A stretch of DNA of 64,000 bases. Source: Chrysomallon squamiferum. Taxonomy: Eukaryota; Mollusca; Gastropoda; Neomphalida; Peltospiridae. Position 1 is the stretch's first letter, and every line of letters starts with the position of its first letter. The stretch lies in NCBI GenBank assembly GCA_012295275.1, contig CM022670.1, forward strand, positions 39,787,251-39,851,250, written 5' to 3'. The position numbers were made by a program, and so were the translations under genes. Below the pieces are notes generated by a model that was not told where the DNA came from, did not search any database, and worked only from the letters and a program-made list of their open reading frames with translations. Positions 1 to 30,853 of this stretch are shown here, piece by piece.

Positions 1-1066
1 AACTGAAGATTGTTTGATTTATTTCACTGCTGTTCTAATGAGATTTCACTATGTTACTCATTCCATTTGTTAATTTACCTACAGAAGCAAAACATGAAAA
101 TATTGTAACTAATTGTTTTCCTTGTGTGTTTACAGGTTTGATCACGTAAAGGATTTTAACAGAAATGAATAATTTTTATGTCTTTTCATGCTTTAATAAG
201 ACAATGCACAACACACACATTAATATTTAAATTATTGCTTCATATTTAAATTAATGCTTTATATCAAGAATGTTAATAGAATAGTGTACTGAACTTTGTA
301 AGTACAGACCAATAAAAATCAGATTGACCAGTCAGCAGAAAACTCTTACAATATTTTTCAGTTCATGGTTCATTAAGCTTCGCACAGGTGACATTTTTAC
401 CATGTAATTTTTCAGTACTTATTATAATTTGGGAATTTTGTAAATTAAAGAAGAAAAAAAGATGAAAAAAAAAGACAAAACTCAACAAAACAGGAATAAA
501 AATTTGAATATATTTTAATAGAGCTCATAATGACATAAATTATTTTAGTTTTAATGAGTTTTATTCATAACAGATTAATGGTTACTGTGTTGATATTGTT
601 TTCATTATTAATCTTGTGTCTACAGCCATCAATTTGGACAGAATTTTATTTTCTATGTTTGTTTGTATTAATATTGTTATTACTACTGCTGCTTCTTGAA
701 AACGTTACTTAGAACATAAAAAAATTTAAATGTCTGCCATTTCAACTGATTCTGATCATCATATTTATTAGATTTAACATTTTTAAATACACCTGCCATT
801 TATTTAGCTTCTTTGAAGCATGACCATCTCACTCACACAGTCTTGAAATACCTGTTTTGAGTCATAGCCACTACAACCAAAAAATGAATAGAAAAGATAA
901 TTTTTTGTATTTATATATACACAAATATTTTAAATAAAATGAAGCTGAACCAGACTAAAATACGACTGTTGACTTAAAAGAGCGAGAACGTTTTGTTTAT
1001 GCATCTCTGGTCAAACAAAATTGTTCTTTGTGATGAAGTTCTGTCAAATACAGTTTTGATAGTGAG

Positions 1067-1364
<298 letters not shown>

Positions 1365-1723
1365 AAAGGATCCATGTGATTACTGGGTAAACGTAACTGC
1401 AATGTGTTCTGTACATATTTGCAGATCTGTTAGGTAATGGCTGACTCAGTATTTGTAAAATATGTTATGTCATACCCTAAGTACATGTTTACAAATCTCT
1501 TATGACATGTTCTGTGTGCATTTGTAAACCTGTTACAATTTTGTCATGTTTGTTTACAAGTCTGTGTTGTGCCTGTAAGTATATTTTAGTTACAGATTAC
1601 TGTGCAGTAACTGTGTTTGTCACATTACTATGGTTGAAAGACTGAAGAAAAAAAAAAAAAGAAAAAAAAGAATTAGGAAATAATGATTGAAATTTTGTAA
1701 ATAAATGAATAGATATATAAAAG

Positions 1724-1786
1724 TAAAATAAAAATAAAATAAAATAAAATAAAATTAAATTAAATTAAATTAAATTAAATTAAATT
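1724..1786. repeat. AAAAT then TTAAA pentanucleotide tract
   Basis: A run of AAAAT units passes directly into a run of TTAAA units, a compound 5-bp microsatellite in which one substitution seems to have spread through half of the array. Confidence 0.85.
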
Positions 1787-3084
1787 CCCTTCCCCAAAAA
1801 ATATATATACACAGATATATAGATATGCAACAACCCCCCCATAACCCCAGCTGATCTGTGTTAGCATGTTTATTTTTTCACTCTCTGTTACAATAGTAAA
1901 TAATGTTTATCTCTGATCATGTGACACAGAACAAACAAACTGTTCCAGTTCTTCATGTAGAATCACAAGTAAAATGCACACTGAAAATAAAAGACTTTGA
2001 TCAGGGACAAAGAACTGACAAGTCAAGCAACAGACAAAATCCCTGCAGAAACATGTAATACAAAGAAAATTTTAAAACACTGGATTTTTTTTTTGTTGTT
2101 TTGAAGTTTTAACTTGATAAATAAATAAAAACTTTTATTTCTCTGGAAGACACATATACAATAAACTGATACAAATAAATTGTATTGTTGGCTTCATGTT
2201 TACATGCAGAAGAGAGGATGTCAGGTTTTTCCAGTAAAAGTCTAATGGGAATTTCTGTGTTCACTATGTACAGTTTGCCAGTGATTACAAATTCATACAG
2301 GATTAATGTGATCATTATTCAACTACATTTGTATCTATTGTTTTTAATATTTTTACTGTCATATGGAAGAATAGTTCTAGCAGCTGCTCTGGAAAATGCT
2401 GTAGAAAGTGTTATTGTTGTTGTTGTTGTTGCTATTGCTGCTGCTGCTGTTGTTCTTATAGTTTTTATTATAATTATTTTATGTTTTATTTATTTGTTGT
2501 TTTTTTTAATTTATTTTATTATCATTTTGTTTATTTTTGTTAAAACAATTTCAGTTATTTGTATATTGATAATATGGTAATATCATTAAAATTGTAACAG
2601 ATATTTCAAAGATTATTTTTATTTCTGTTTCAACACAGGAAATGAAGGATCAATGTATATAATTACAGAACAGAATTTAACTTGTTCATTTTACTTTAAC
2701 AATGAACTGCATTGCTCATTGAGTGTCAGATTTAATTATGTGCATGGAATTTGGCTTTCTTTCTTTCTTTCTTTCTTTTTCTTTCTTCCTGTTATTACCA
2801 TCATCATCAACATCATTATTATTCATTTTTTATTTAATATTATTTGGACATTTAAAAGTCAAAATGTAATAATTATATATTAGCATCACTGGTATATCAG
2901 TTAGAGTGCCAAACAGAGTCCTAATTTCAGATTAAACTTGTCACCATTATTACAGAAATACATTTTGCTTTTATAATTAGCATGCAGACAATATATTGTT
3001 TTGTGTATGATACAAAAATGATTCTTCAGCCTAACACAACAAACCAACACAACTTGTAAAATGTTTGTTTTACGACTGTTTCAG

Positions 3085-21479
<18,395 letters not shown>

Positions 21480-24400
21480 CCTTGGGTTTATTAGTTTTTT
21501 ACAATTTTAAAATTTAAAAAAAAAGGTCACATAATTTAAAATTTTCACTAAAAATACTTCTCACGACTGAAGTTATTGAACTGGCTGGGAGCTGCTGATT
21601 ATTCCTGGTAAAAGTGAAAAAAGGATTTGCCTCCTGAATGCAAATGATGGACAAAAAAGATGGCGCGATTACAGAATCAGAAACACTGAGGGATTCAAGC
21701 CTTTAGATAACAATCAGTACAGTCTGTTTGTTGAGAAATATCATCAGTTTATTGTCCGTGTTGTTTTAAGTCTTCACAGACCTATGATAATAACTGGCAT
21801 GTTCAGACAAAGCAATTGTTCAAAACAGAAATGACAGCAGAAAAGAAAAAAAAAAAAAACCAAGAAGCAATATTTTTGACACTTGCAGAAGACAGCATCT
21901 AATTAGAAATTTGTTATAATTTTTTTTATTTTTTTTTTTTTTAAATATGCACATATCAGCAAATTAAAACAAAAAATAAATTAAAATAAAGATGATGTTG
22001 TTGTTAAGCAAAAGATTTAAATATGTGCTATTATTTCTTTTAATATCCATTCCTCTAGTTCCATTCTGTCAGTTAGTAAAGGAGTGCTCAAAGGAATTGT
22101 GTGATGTTTTAAAAATCTTTTTCTAAATACACCCTTTTTTGGTTTATTTTCTGAAACTTTTACATTTTGTTATATTAGTGCTTCAGCACAAACTACTTCA
22201 ATATAAATCATCACATACAAATAAAATATTAATCACTTCAGTTTACAAGATTTTGTTATCTCCCTTAAAGAATACAGAGTTACCTCCCATAAACTTTTTA
22301 TTATGTTAGCAATAAAAATCATATTAATGATATACATTAGCTGATCAACTTGACTGCCAATAATGATATCTTACTTTTTAATTTTTAAAAATTTATATTT
22401 AATATTTTTTTTAAATGTATAAACATGTGCAGTTTATTAGTAAATTCTGAAATTTGGTTAACATATTGGTAACATTTAGTGTGATATTTGTTTAAGAACA
22501 AAGTAAGTCTGTGATTTCTTTTGAGTAAATTATTTTTAATTAAAAGGGTTAAATTACCAATGAAATGCTGATATGCAAATTTATATGAGAATTAAAATGT
22601 GCTCTGCAGAAATGTCTCAGTAAGATAACATTCAGTTAACAAGATTAAGGAAGAGACCATTGTGCTCACATCATTTGAATATCTTGCAACATTCTAGCAG
22701 TTATGTGTAATTTCTTATTAACAATATAAATCTGGACACTGTTGCTTTGTTACTAAACATTAGTGCCTTTAATATGAGTGTTTGTTAAATTTTAAATTAC
22801 TGATCTAAATGTGCCTTTTATAATAATAATAATAATAGTAACACATTTCATATAAGCACATTATAAAACAATATTTTTTCAATGAGTAATTTAATGTTAA
22901 TAAGACATTAAAATATTTTGGTTGAATGAATTTGATCATCGTGACATGTTGTAAATTAATCCAAACTATTAAATGAAGTAATAAATAATAAATAAAGTTT
23001 AATGCTGATCAGTAATTTCATTGGATTTTTGCAATACTGAAACAAAAACAAAATAAAAAAATAAAATGTGTGATTAATAAATGTTTCAATTGTTTTCTGA
23101 TGAGATAAGAATAGCTTTTATACTTTCTTTCTTCAGTAATCTGAATGACATTCTTTTGAATCTGTCAAGAAAACAGAATGAATAATTGAAAATGTGACAG
23201 GAGGTTATGAAATGGAAAAGTTGATCTCCGTCAAGAATTAGTGCTTTTTGTAATACATTGATTTTATTGAGCTTTATGCAGCACATACTTATGTTTTTGT
23301 TTTTAGATTGATTTTTTCATCATTATTTATTTATTTTTTTATTGTTATTTAACTTGTTAATATTCAAGGATGTCTTTGCTGTTAGTACTTATGTTTTAAT
23401 TTTTTATATAAAAAATACATTTTGCACAGATAACAAAATAGAATAAATTATCATTTATTTTTAATGTTTATATTGCAATCAAAAAACCAGTTTTTGAATA
23501 TTTTGTTTTAAATATTTTGAACAGAAAAAAAAAAAAAACAACTTGGTATCAACCTTTCTTTCAGGAAATATTCCTTTAAATATTAATTTTGAAACTATAG
23601 CAAATTATCATTAAAGATGTCACTGATCATTCCCACAACTGTTTTGTGTTAATACATTACATCATCATGGTCTTGCAGCATTCTCTTTTTATAGAAAACT
23701 GTTCAGGTAATGTTTACGTAATGTGTATTTAACAAGGAACCTAAAATGGATGCCATAACTTTCTTCTATATGCCACTATTACATCATTTTCTAACTTGGT
23801 GATTTGAACCATAATGTGATGTGAAAACTTTGACAATGTGTCACTAAAAGCCATGTAACAAATGATTGTAGAGTATAACAAATGATTGTAGTAATTAATC
23901 ATACCCTGCGACCAATATAAAATTTAAATAGTGGTGGACACCTTTAAAATCAACTAATTGAAAATGGCCTTGAAAGGAAAAAAAAAATAAAGCTAAAGAA
24001 TGACTGCTTTTATTTAACATTAAACACTGGTAGGTAATGTATGCTGTTGAATTGGATACTCAAAACAGGCCTGCTTGAACCCTCCAGATTTGAAGCCACG
24101 TTTGAAACCCATTAACAAATTTCTAGTTACATGTCAAGTTCAGGAGTACTGGTGTAAGTTAATTCAGTTTTTAATTATGTTGTTTTACCTTTTTTTAATT
24201 TTTACTCTGTTTTTATGAAACTGCATTCCAAAGCAATTAAGACATCTCAAAAATAACTTTATAATTTCATTAATGATTTACATTACTTTTTAGCAGTATT
24301 TTTTAAAATTCATTTTATTATAGTGTATACATTATTCCATACATTTCTTTTCTTGCTCACCTTTTGTGATGAATATATGGCAGCAGCAACATCTTCTAGT

Positions 24401-24603
24401 GTATCAAGTCCATTTTGTCTTATTATTATATTTCAGGTCATTTCATATAGGATATCAAAATTTGTATCAATAGCAAAAAAATCATCCGACATGCCTGAAA
24501 TCCACTGTTAAATATGTACATTTTTGTAAATATCTGTACAGAGAACCTTCATTTTATATTCATCTTTTGGAAAGTAGTTAATTCAGTATTCACATTTTTG
24601 TAC
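21480..24603 (+). other. Probable 3' UTR of the LAP gene
   Basis: No coding exon is visible after the TGA at 21477-21479 and no new promoter can be recognised, so the long AT-rich stretch to the poly(A) signal at 24604 is read as 3' UTR. It contains a Pumilio-type TGTAAATA at 24525-24532. Earlier AATAAA hexamers (for example near 22990) could give shorter isoforms. Confidence 0.55.
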
Positions 24604-24609
24604 AATAAA
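24604..24609 (+). terminator. Poly(A) signal of the LAP gene
   Basis: Canonical AATAAA followed within about 25 bases by a TG/T-rich segment. It is the last such signal before clearly intergenic DNA. Confidence 0.55.
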
Positions 24610-24629
24610 ATTATTTGTTTGTAAATATG

Positions 24630-26209
24630 GCTTTATGGTTTTATGTTGATGACAATCTGAAATACACAAGGTATAAATTAAATTAAGGTAACTTGTTATA
24701 TTGTAAACACTTAAAGGAAATAACTGCTTCATTGTTCTGGTTTCAAGCTTCTTAATATAAACATTAACATAGAATTAACTAATTAGTATACAGACTTATC
24801 CGACTTGGTTGACTATATACGGAAAAAATACTGCCCATTTTTATAAATTTAAAAAATTTAAAAATTAAATAAAAATGTTGTGATAATAATAATAAAATAA
24901 AATAAATATAAATAAAAATAAAATTAATATAATAAGAATATACTATTATATATTAATGAATGAGTTTTATAGTAACATACAGGTTTCAGACACTTGAATT
25001 CATTTGTTTGGACTCGTTGACAAAGTAAGAAATTTGAATATAATCATAAAGCAAAACAACTGAAGCTCGGGAAAATAATGAAATACTGGCAAAATTTTAA
25101 ACTAATAATAAATTACATGTGTGATTCTGTAAACTTGTACGAAAGAATGAAACAATTTCTTTTAAAGATTATTTTATTTATTATTATTATTATTATTATA
25201 TTATTAAAATGCTAGACAACTTACGTAACTGTACAATACCATTAAGTTGAAATTTAATCAAGCTTTTATAAATGATTTTTATTTTGTAAAACATTTAAAA
25301 TTAAATAATATATATATATATAAATTAATAATAATAAATAAAGAAATAAAAAAAGGTTTATTACATTATTTTTGTTTAAGTAGCCAAATGCAACAGAAAA
25401 CGATCTATTAAGTTTCTATTGAGATGTCAAATAATTATTGTATCGAAAGGGAAGTAATTGCAGGTGTTTGGTGTAGAGAATTACCGTAACGACCGAAATA
25501 GATCGTCAGGAACTGTATGAGAGGAGGAAGAAGTAGAAGAGAGCAACGGCAGCACGACAACAGAAAACATTAAAATAGTAAAATAAAAATAAATCATTTA
25601 ATAAATAAAAATAAAAAATAAAACATCTTGGTTTGATGTCACATATGTTAAAGTACAAAATTTCGTATACAACCCAAATAGAAACTGTAATTTCTCTACA
25701 TATGGTCGTTAACAGAAATTCATATTTAACAACTTTCATTTTCGACATAAACCCTTTAGAGATTTCTATCACAGATTTTCGGTATTAGAAGATCATGGGG
25801 CTTTAAAGAATGTGCACAAAACACCAAAGTGTGCATGATAGCAACAGTTTTATCAATAATTTGGTCACTGTCTTACAGTTATTCGTGTAGCATCGGCAAC
25901 AGTATTATTAAAAAAAAAAACTTTCTTGATTGTGAATTTTTAATTTACGAATAAATAAAATAAACGAATGTATTCTAGGTTTATCTGTCACTGTACCTCT
26001 CTGTTTAATTTATTATTTATTATTATTTTTATTGTTGTTGTTGTTGTTGTCATTGTTGTTGCTGTAACAGTAGTAATAGTAGTTGTAGTAACAGCAGTAA
26101 TTATATTGAGATTTTGTGAGCAGTCGTTCTTTACTTACTAGACATTTGATTTTTCAATCAGTATTTTTCGGTATATTTCGAATCGTGTCGGGGAATTGTT
26201 TGACCATTG
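24630..26209. other. Intergenic DNA between the LAP and first DnaJ genes
   Basis: AT-rich sequence with small ATT and GTT trinucleotide runs (around 25180 and 26035). No gene, RNA or transposon could be recognised. Confidence 0.6.
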
Positions 26210-26229
26210 ATTCTGGAAACGTCTAGAAA
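26210..26229 (+). promoter_or_regulatory. Heat shock element upstream of the first DnaJ gene
   Basis: Four adjoining pentamers, aTTCt gGAAa cGTCt aGAAa, fit the alternating nTTCn/nGAAn array bound by HSF trimers, with one mismatch in the third unit. It lies about 120 bp before the ATG, suitable for a heat-inducible chaperone promoter. Confidence 0.75.
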
Positions 26230-26237
26230 CTTGTGGC

Positions 26238-26261
26238 AATACCCATCCGGAAATGACATAA
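26238..26261 (+). promoter_or_regulatory. 24-bp promoter segment shared by both DnaJ genes (copy 1)
   Basis: Identical over 24 bp to 30778-30801, in the same orientation and at similar distance from the start codon (about 86 versus 52 bp). The core CCATCCGGAAATGACATAA holds an ETS-like CCGGAAAT and a TGACAT half-site. Both copies are followed by a GCC/ATT initiator-like block. Confidence 0.8.
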
Positions 26262-26347
26262 ATTGTTTGCGTGCGCCATTATTTAGTATAAGGCGAAGTT
26301 ACTTGTAACTAACGTTTTTCGACTGTCAAGATTTTCAGTGGATCATC

Positions 26348-27409
26348 ATGACGGGAAAAGATTATTACAAGGTTCTAGGAGTTTCAAAGGGGGCAAGTGA
26401 AGATGAGATTAAGAAGGGTTATCGTAAAATGGCCCTTAAATATCACCCAGATAAAAATAAATCACCTGGGGCTGAAGAAAAATTTAAAGAAATAGCTGAA
26501 GCCTACGAAGTTTTAAGTGATCCAAAGAAGAAAGAAATTTATGATCAATACGGAGAAGAGGGATTGAAAGGAGGAGTTGGAGGACCTGGCCCAGGAGGTG
26601 CAACCGATATGGGAGGTCAAAACTTTCAATACTCTTACAGCGGAAACCCGCATGAAACTTTCCGTATGTTTTTCGGAGATGAAAACCCATTCGCAGGATT
26701 TTTTACAACAGGTGGTGGAGGTATGGGTGGACATAGAAGTGCACCAACCTTCTTTCAGTCATACGGAGGTGAGGACATGGATACTGATGACACTACTTTC
26801 GCTAGTTTTGGAGGTGGTGGAAATCAGTTTAGAGGAATGGGCGAAGGAGTGCAAAGGAAAAAACAAGATCCACCAGTTATTAAAGAACTGCCAATTGCAT
26901 TAGAGGACATTTACAAAGGTACAACCAAAAAATTAAAGATTGTACGTAAAGTCTTGAATCCTGATGGCCGTACAGTCAGGAATGAAGACAAAATTCTAAC
27001 AATCGATGTAAAACCTGGATGGAAAGCAGGAACCAAAATAACATTTCCTAAAGAAGGTGATCAGACTCCTAGAAATATTCCAGCAGATATTGTGTTTATT
27101 ATTAAAGACAAACCTCATCCATTATTTGTTCGTGATGGTAGTGACATCAAGTATAAAGCGAAACTATCTCTGAGGGAAGCACTGTGTGGTACAACATTAG
27201 TTATCCCTACACTAGATGGACGTAAAATACCACTGAACCTAAATGAAATTATCAAACCTGATTCTACAAAGAGAATTCAAGGGGAAGGTTTGCCTTTGCC
27301 TAAACAACCTTCAAGACGAGGAGATCTTATTGTACAGTTTAATGTTACCTTTCCCGATCACCTCTCTCCAGCAGTTAAACAAAGACTGTCAGAATGCTTA
27401 CCGAAATAA
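26348..27409 (+). CDS. Class B J-domain co-chaperone (DNAJB1/DNAJB4-like), copy 1
   Basis: A single uninterrupted exon of 353 residues. The J domain spans about 4-70 with the HPD tripeptide at 33-35, which triggers HSP70 ATP hydrolysis. A Gly/Phe-rich segment follows to about 170 ([28 protein letters not shown]). Two C-terminal beta-barrel substrate domains come next, starting near [20 protein letters not shown] and including [18 protein letters not shown], then a dimerisation tail ending SECLPK. There is no CxxCxGxG zinc finger, so it is class B like human DNAJB1 (340 residues). The ATG at 26348 has A at -3 and starts exactly where family members start. An HSE upstream suggests stress induction. 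The paralogue sits 3.4 kb downstream. Confidence 0.97.
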   Translation: MTGKDYYKVLGVSKGASEDEIKKGYRKMALKYHPDKNKSPGAEEKFKEIAEAYEVLSDPKKKEIYDQYGEEGLKGGVGGPGPGGATDMGGQNFQYSYSGNPHETFRMFFGDENPFAGFFTTGGGGMGGHRSAPTFFQSYGGEDMDTDDTTFASFGGGGNQFRGMGEGVQRKKQDPPVIKELPIALEDIYKGTTKKLKIVRKVLNPDGRTVRNEDKILTIDVKPGWKAGTKITFPKEGDQTPRNIPADIVFIIKDKPHPLFVRDGSDIKYKAKLSLREALCGTTLVIPTLDGRKIPLNLNEIIKPDSTKRIQGEGLPLPKQPSRRGDLIVQFNVTFPDHLSPAVKQRLSECLPK

Positions 27410-27468
27410 TTATTCTTAGGATAAAAATTGTGTGTGTGTATAAAAGTGCTTTTGAGGAATATTCTTGG

Positions 27469-27474
27469 AATAAA
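27469..27474 (+). terminator. Proximal poly(A) signal, DnaJ copy 1
   Basis: AATAAA 60 bases after the stop codon. A second AATAAA at 28326-28331 could give a longer 3' UTR. Confidence 0.5.
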
Positions 27475-28325
27475 CAGATGAGTTCTAACTTTAATTAAAA
27501 CTATCAAAAAATAATACAAATGTGGAACTGAACAATTTGAAGTGTGAACATATATCCAATTCAACATATATATTCAAAGTATATTTGTAAATTTAGATCA
27601 CAGTAGTCTATTATCAAATAATATGAAGTGTATTTCTTGCAGATAAATCTTTGAAAATTGAAGTTCTTTAAAAAACCAGAAACCATACTGACATTCTGGA
27701 CACTTTAAAATCTTGTGCCTTGGAATGATTATTAAAGTATTTTATGGTAATCAGTGTTCCAGAGGTTATGTTTGTAACATTGAAAAAAAAAATAAAAAAA
27801 ATAGGATGACTACAAAATAAACCTGTTGGACATTAGTATTTATAATTAATTTATGAAACTGGGAGATGTAGCTGGACTCAAAAATGATTAATTGCACAAA
27901 AGAATTGTGAGGCTGTATGATAGGTTTAAAATGCTTATAGATTTTAAAATTATTATTTTGTGTTTACTTACATATATTGTTCATCATTTTTCTAACTTGT
28001 TTGTCGCTGGCTGAATATTTTTTGATTCAATAGTGTTCGCTCTTTTCTTTTTTTTTTTTTTTCTTTTTTTTTTCAACATTTTATTTCATTTATTATTATT
28101 ATTATATATTTTATATGAAAATACTTGTTTCCTGTATATTGTCACGCATTTAACACTGGCATTATTTGACATTTTTGTGTATTACATACTTCAGGTTGAC
28201 GGTCTCAGTTGGCTAAGACATCTTTAAAAGTAATGTTTAATGTTAAATTTGTTTCATTTTTGTTTTTATTTTTATGATGTTGTTCATGTTGATTTCAGAT
28301 TTTGCTTACACTGTGCTCACATGAA

Positions 28326-28331
28326 AATAAA
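28326..28331 (+). terminator. Distal poly(A) signal, DnaJ copy 1
   Basis: AATAAA followed by a T-rich stretch about 20 bases downstream. It would end a 3' UTR of about 0.9 kb. Confidence 0.45.
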
Positions 28332-28359
28332 GATAAAATATAACTAAAACTTTTTTTTG

Positions 28360-28741
28360 CTGTTTTTATTTTTCATAATATGAATTATCAAAAGACGATA
28401 AACACATTTACAAAAGAATGGTAATAGTATTTGAACAAATAAGAGTTATTAATTATACACTATCGGTGAACTTTAGATCAGAAATTTGTATTGCCAGATG
28501 ACCTCAAATTAGATGATTTCTGGAATAATATTTTAAAGATTAAACTTTTTAAAGAAGATTAATTTAAATTTCAGCAGGAAGAAAAAATGCATTTTAATTA
28601 TTTTACATCAGCCCTTGTCAATTGTCCACTTTATCAGGTCTTTAATAAAAAAATAAATAATAAAGTAAATAGTTTCAACTTGAATTAGAATATTATTTCA
28701 TACAAATGAATTCTAGCCTTGTACATTTTTTTAAATTACTA

Positions 28742-28772
<31 letters not shown>

Positions 28773-29364
28773 CTGTATTTTTAAAAGGATGCCTTATGTT
28801 ACTTTTTACTTGGGTGAAATTGCCATGTAACCAACAAGATTAATATGTAAAACTTGGAAAGAAAAAAGTGTGCTTTGTTGTAATAGATTTAACCAAAAAA
28901 ATAAAAAATAAAAAAAATAAAACAAGCAGAAAGCCCTATCTAATAATTGTTAAGCTATTTTGAATAATAATTTGTGAATTTTGGGCTGTTCACTGATTTG
29001 TAAGTATCTTTCTGTGTTCAGTATAAGTTACAACTGAATATCTGTAAAAGGACAGTTAATGAACATTATTCCTTTGATTTAACAAGACTTGGACATCTGC
29101 TGATATCATATGCACCAAATTGTTAGAATTAAACTAATCCCCATCAAACAAATGCAACATGCAGGGCCCTTGTGAATCTCAATTTTTCTATCAAATCAAA
29201 TATTTAAAAATATTCAAATCACATATTTGAAATCTTCAAATCAAATCAAATTTCGAATCTCAAATATCTTGGAGAACAATCAAGAGTATTAAATACAGTT
29301 CATAATGGAATATTCAGCTCAGTAAAGGAAATGAGAAAGATTAAATAAATATTGACTGCATTTG

Positions 29365-29404
<40 letters not shown>

Positions 29405-29701
29405 GATGATTAAACATAATTACACATGGTTCGATGTAAATAATGAGCAACTCATTTTTTAACTAAACAATATGTATGATAACAGTATTATCTGATTAAC
29501 TGGTTATTCATATACATTTAATTTTTAAATGTGATATTTATTCCCCTCTCCATACTTTGTTTAATATTAATGTTGATAGTTAGCCAGGTGGTTTCTCCCT
29601 CTTTTCTGAATACACAAAAATAAAATCAGTTTGAATATTTAACACTTTGTATACACATATAAAAGCAAGGGCCCATGAAATCTTTTTCTTTCTTTTTCTT
29701 T

Positions 29702-29733
<32 letters not shown>

Positions 29734-29847
29734 GGCAATTCTCCATATGTGTCCCCAAAATTAATTTATAGCAATCCTGTTTGATACGAGAGATGCTAAG
29801 GGTGCATTAAGCTATATTCTGAATCAGTTTGTTGAATGATTAATGGG

Positions 29848-29888
<41 letters not shown>

Positions 29889-30416
29889 GAAATTAAAAGG
29901 TTTAAGTTGGTCGATGATACATATGTTGGCCTATATATGTTTAACTTTACAGTACAGTACCGGTATTTTGTATTGCTTTGCTTCGTGCTAATTAAAAATT
30001 GTCTAATGAGCTGGTATTATTTTATTTGTTACTTAATTGTTTTATTTTCAATATTATTCTTATATATTGTACGAAAGGAGAACGTGAAATTCGTTGGAGG
30101 GTCACTGGGGGATGTTGAAGTGTCCAAAGAAGCTTGAAGCCTAAGTGCATAACCATTGGTTAATACGGAAATATCTAGGAGGAAAATAATTTTAGAGTGA
30201 TCATTATAGTGGGGAGAATGGTAATACCTTTCACAAATCAAAACAATTACATTATTGGGTAATTATTTTTAATTCACTTACTGACGATAGAGCTACTCGT
30301 AATCAATTTGTGTCTCAGGTTTCATTTTTTATTTTTATGATTACAAATCGTATGTCGAAGAAAGGAATAAAAATAAAATCTAGAAACAGAGAGAAAACCT
30401 TGAAAGCATAATGTTG
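28360..30416. other. Intergenic DNA between the two DnaJ genes
   Basis: AT-rich, with an AT run near 28750-28771, a GT/AT compound repeat near 29365-29404, a T tract near 29700-29731 and a 40-base poly(A) tract at 29848-29887. No gene is recognised. The poly(A) tract is not preceded by a recognisable retroposed body. Confidence 0.6.
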
Positions 30417-30465
30417 GCGCAGTTTAGGACGACGGGCTTAAGTGCTAATTGATTTCCTTGCGCAG

Positions 30466-30475
30466 TTTCAAGAAT
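30466..30475 (+). promoter_or_regulatory. Two-unit heat-shock-element-like site, distal to DnaJ copy 2
   Basis: tTTCaaGAAt within a locally CpG-richer block (30417-30545), about 380 bp before the start codon. Only two pentamers are present, so this is a weak candidate. Confidence 0.35.
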
Positions 30476-30733
30476 GCTGCGTGGTTAAGAATCGTAAAAA
30501 TGCGCCGCGCAATCTTAAGAGGGCGCATATCGGTAAACCGCGTTGAACATACATATTTCCATATGAATTTAATTAATACACGCATATATATATATATATA
30601 TATATACACATCCATCCATCCACATATATATATAATATATTAATCTGAACAGAGAATCCCCGGTAAATGACTGGAGAACACGTCTGGGTTATCCATGTTT
30701 TATTAATAGATTTAGATAATATTAGAAATTCTG

Positions 30734-30778
30734 ATTGGTCAATGTGGAAAAAAATGACGTTAACCTTAATTCCTGAAA
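30734..30778 (+). promoter_or_regulatory. Inverted CCAAT box and TTCctGAA site upstream of DnaJ copy 2
   Basis: ATTGG (reverse CCAAT) at 30734-30738 is followed by a TGACGT half CRE and by aTTCctGAAa at 30769-30778, a minimal two-pentamer HSE. It abuts the shared 24-bp promoter segment, mirroring the HSE plus shared-segment layout of copy 1. Confidence 0.45.
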
Positions 30779-30801
30779 ATACCCATCCGGAAATGACATA
30801 A
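30778..30801 (+). promoter_or_regulatory. 24-bp promoter segment shared by both DnaJ genes (copy 2)
   Basis: Identical to 26238-26261. The identity stops abruptly on both sides while only scattered similarity remains (GCGT, GCCATTA), so the segment looks selectively kept. Confidence 0.8.
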
Positions 30802-30853
30802 GTTAAGATTTTGCGTCTGCCATTACTTCAACAGAAGTTTGAGAATAAGTGTC

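Noticed and set aside
29848-29887. Poly(A) tract as a retroposed gene tail
   Set aside because: No coding or SINE/LINE-like body and no target-site duplication could be seen upstream.
30839-30853. N-terminal extension MRISV of DnaJ copy 2
   Set aside because: Would need a TTG start. The first ATG in frame is at 30854, and family proteins start MGKDYY.
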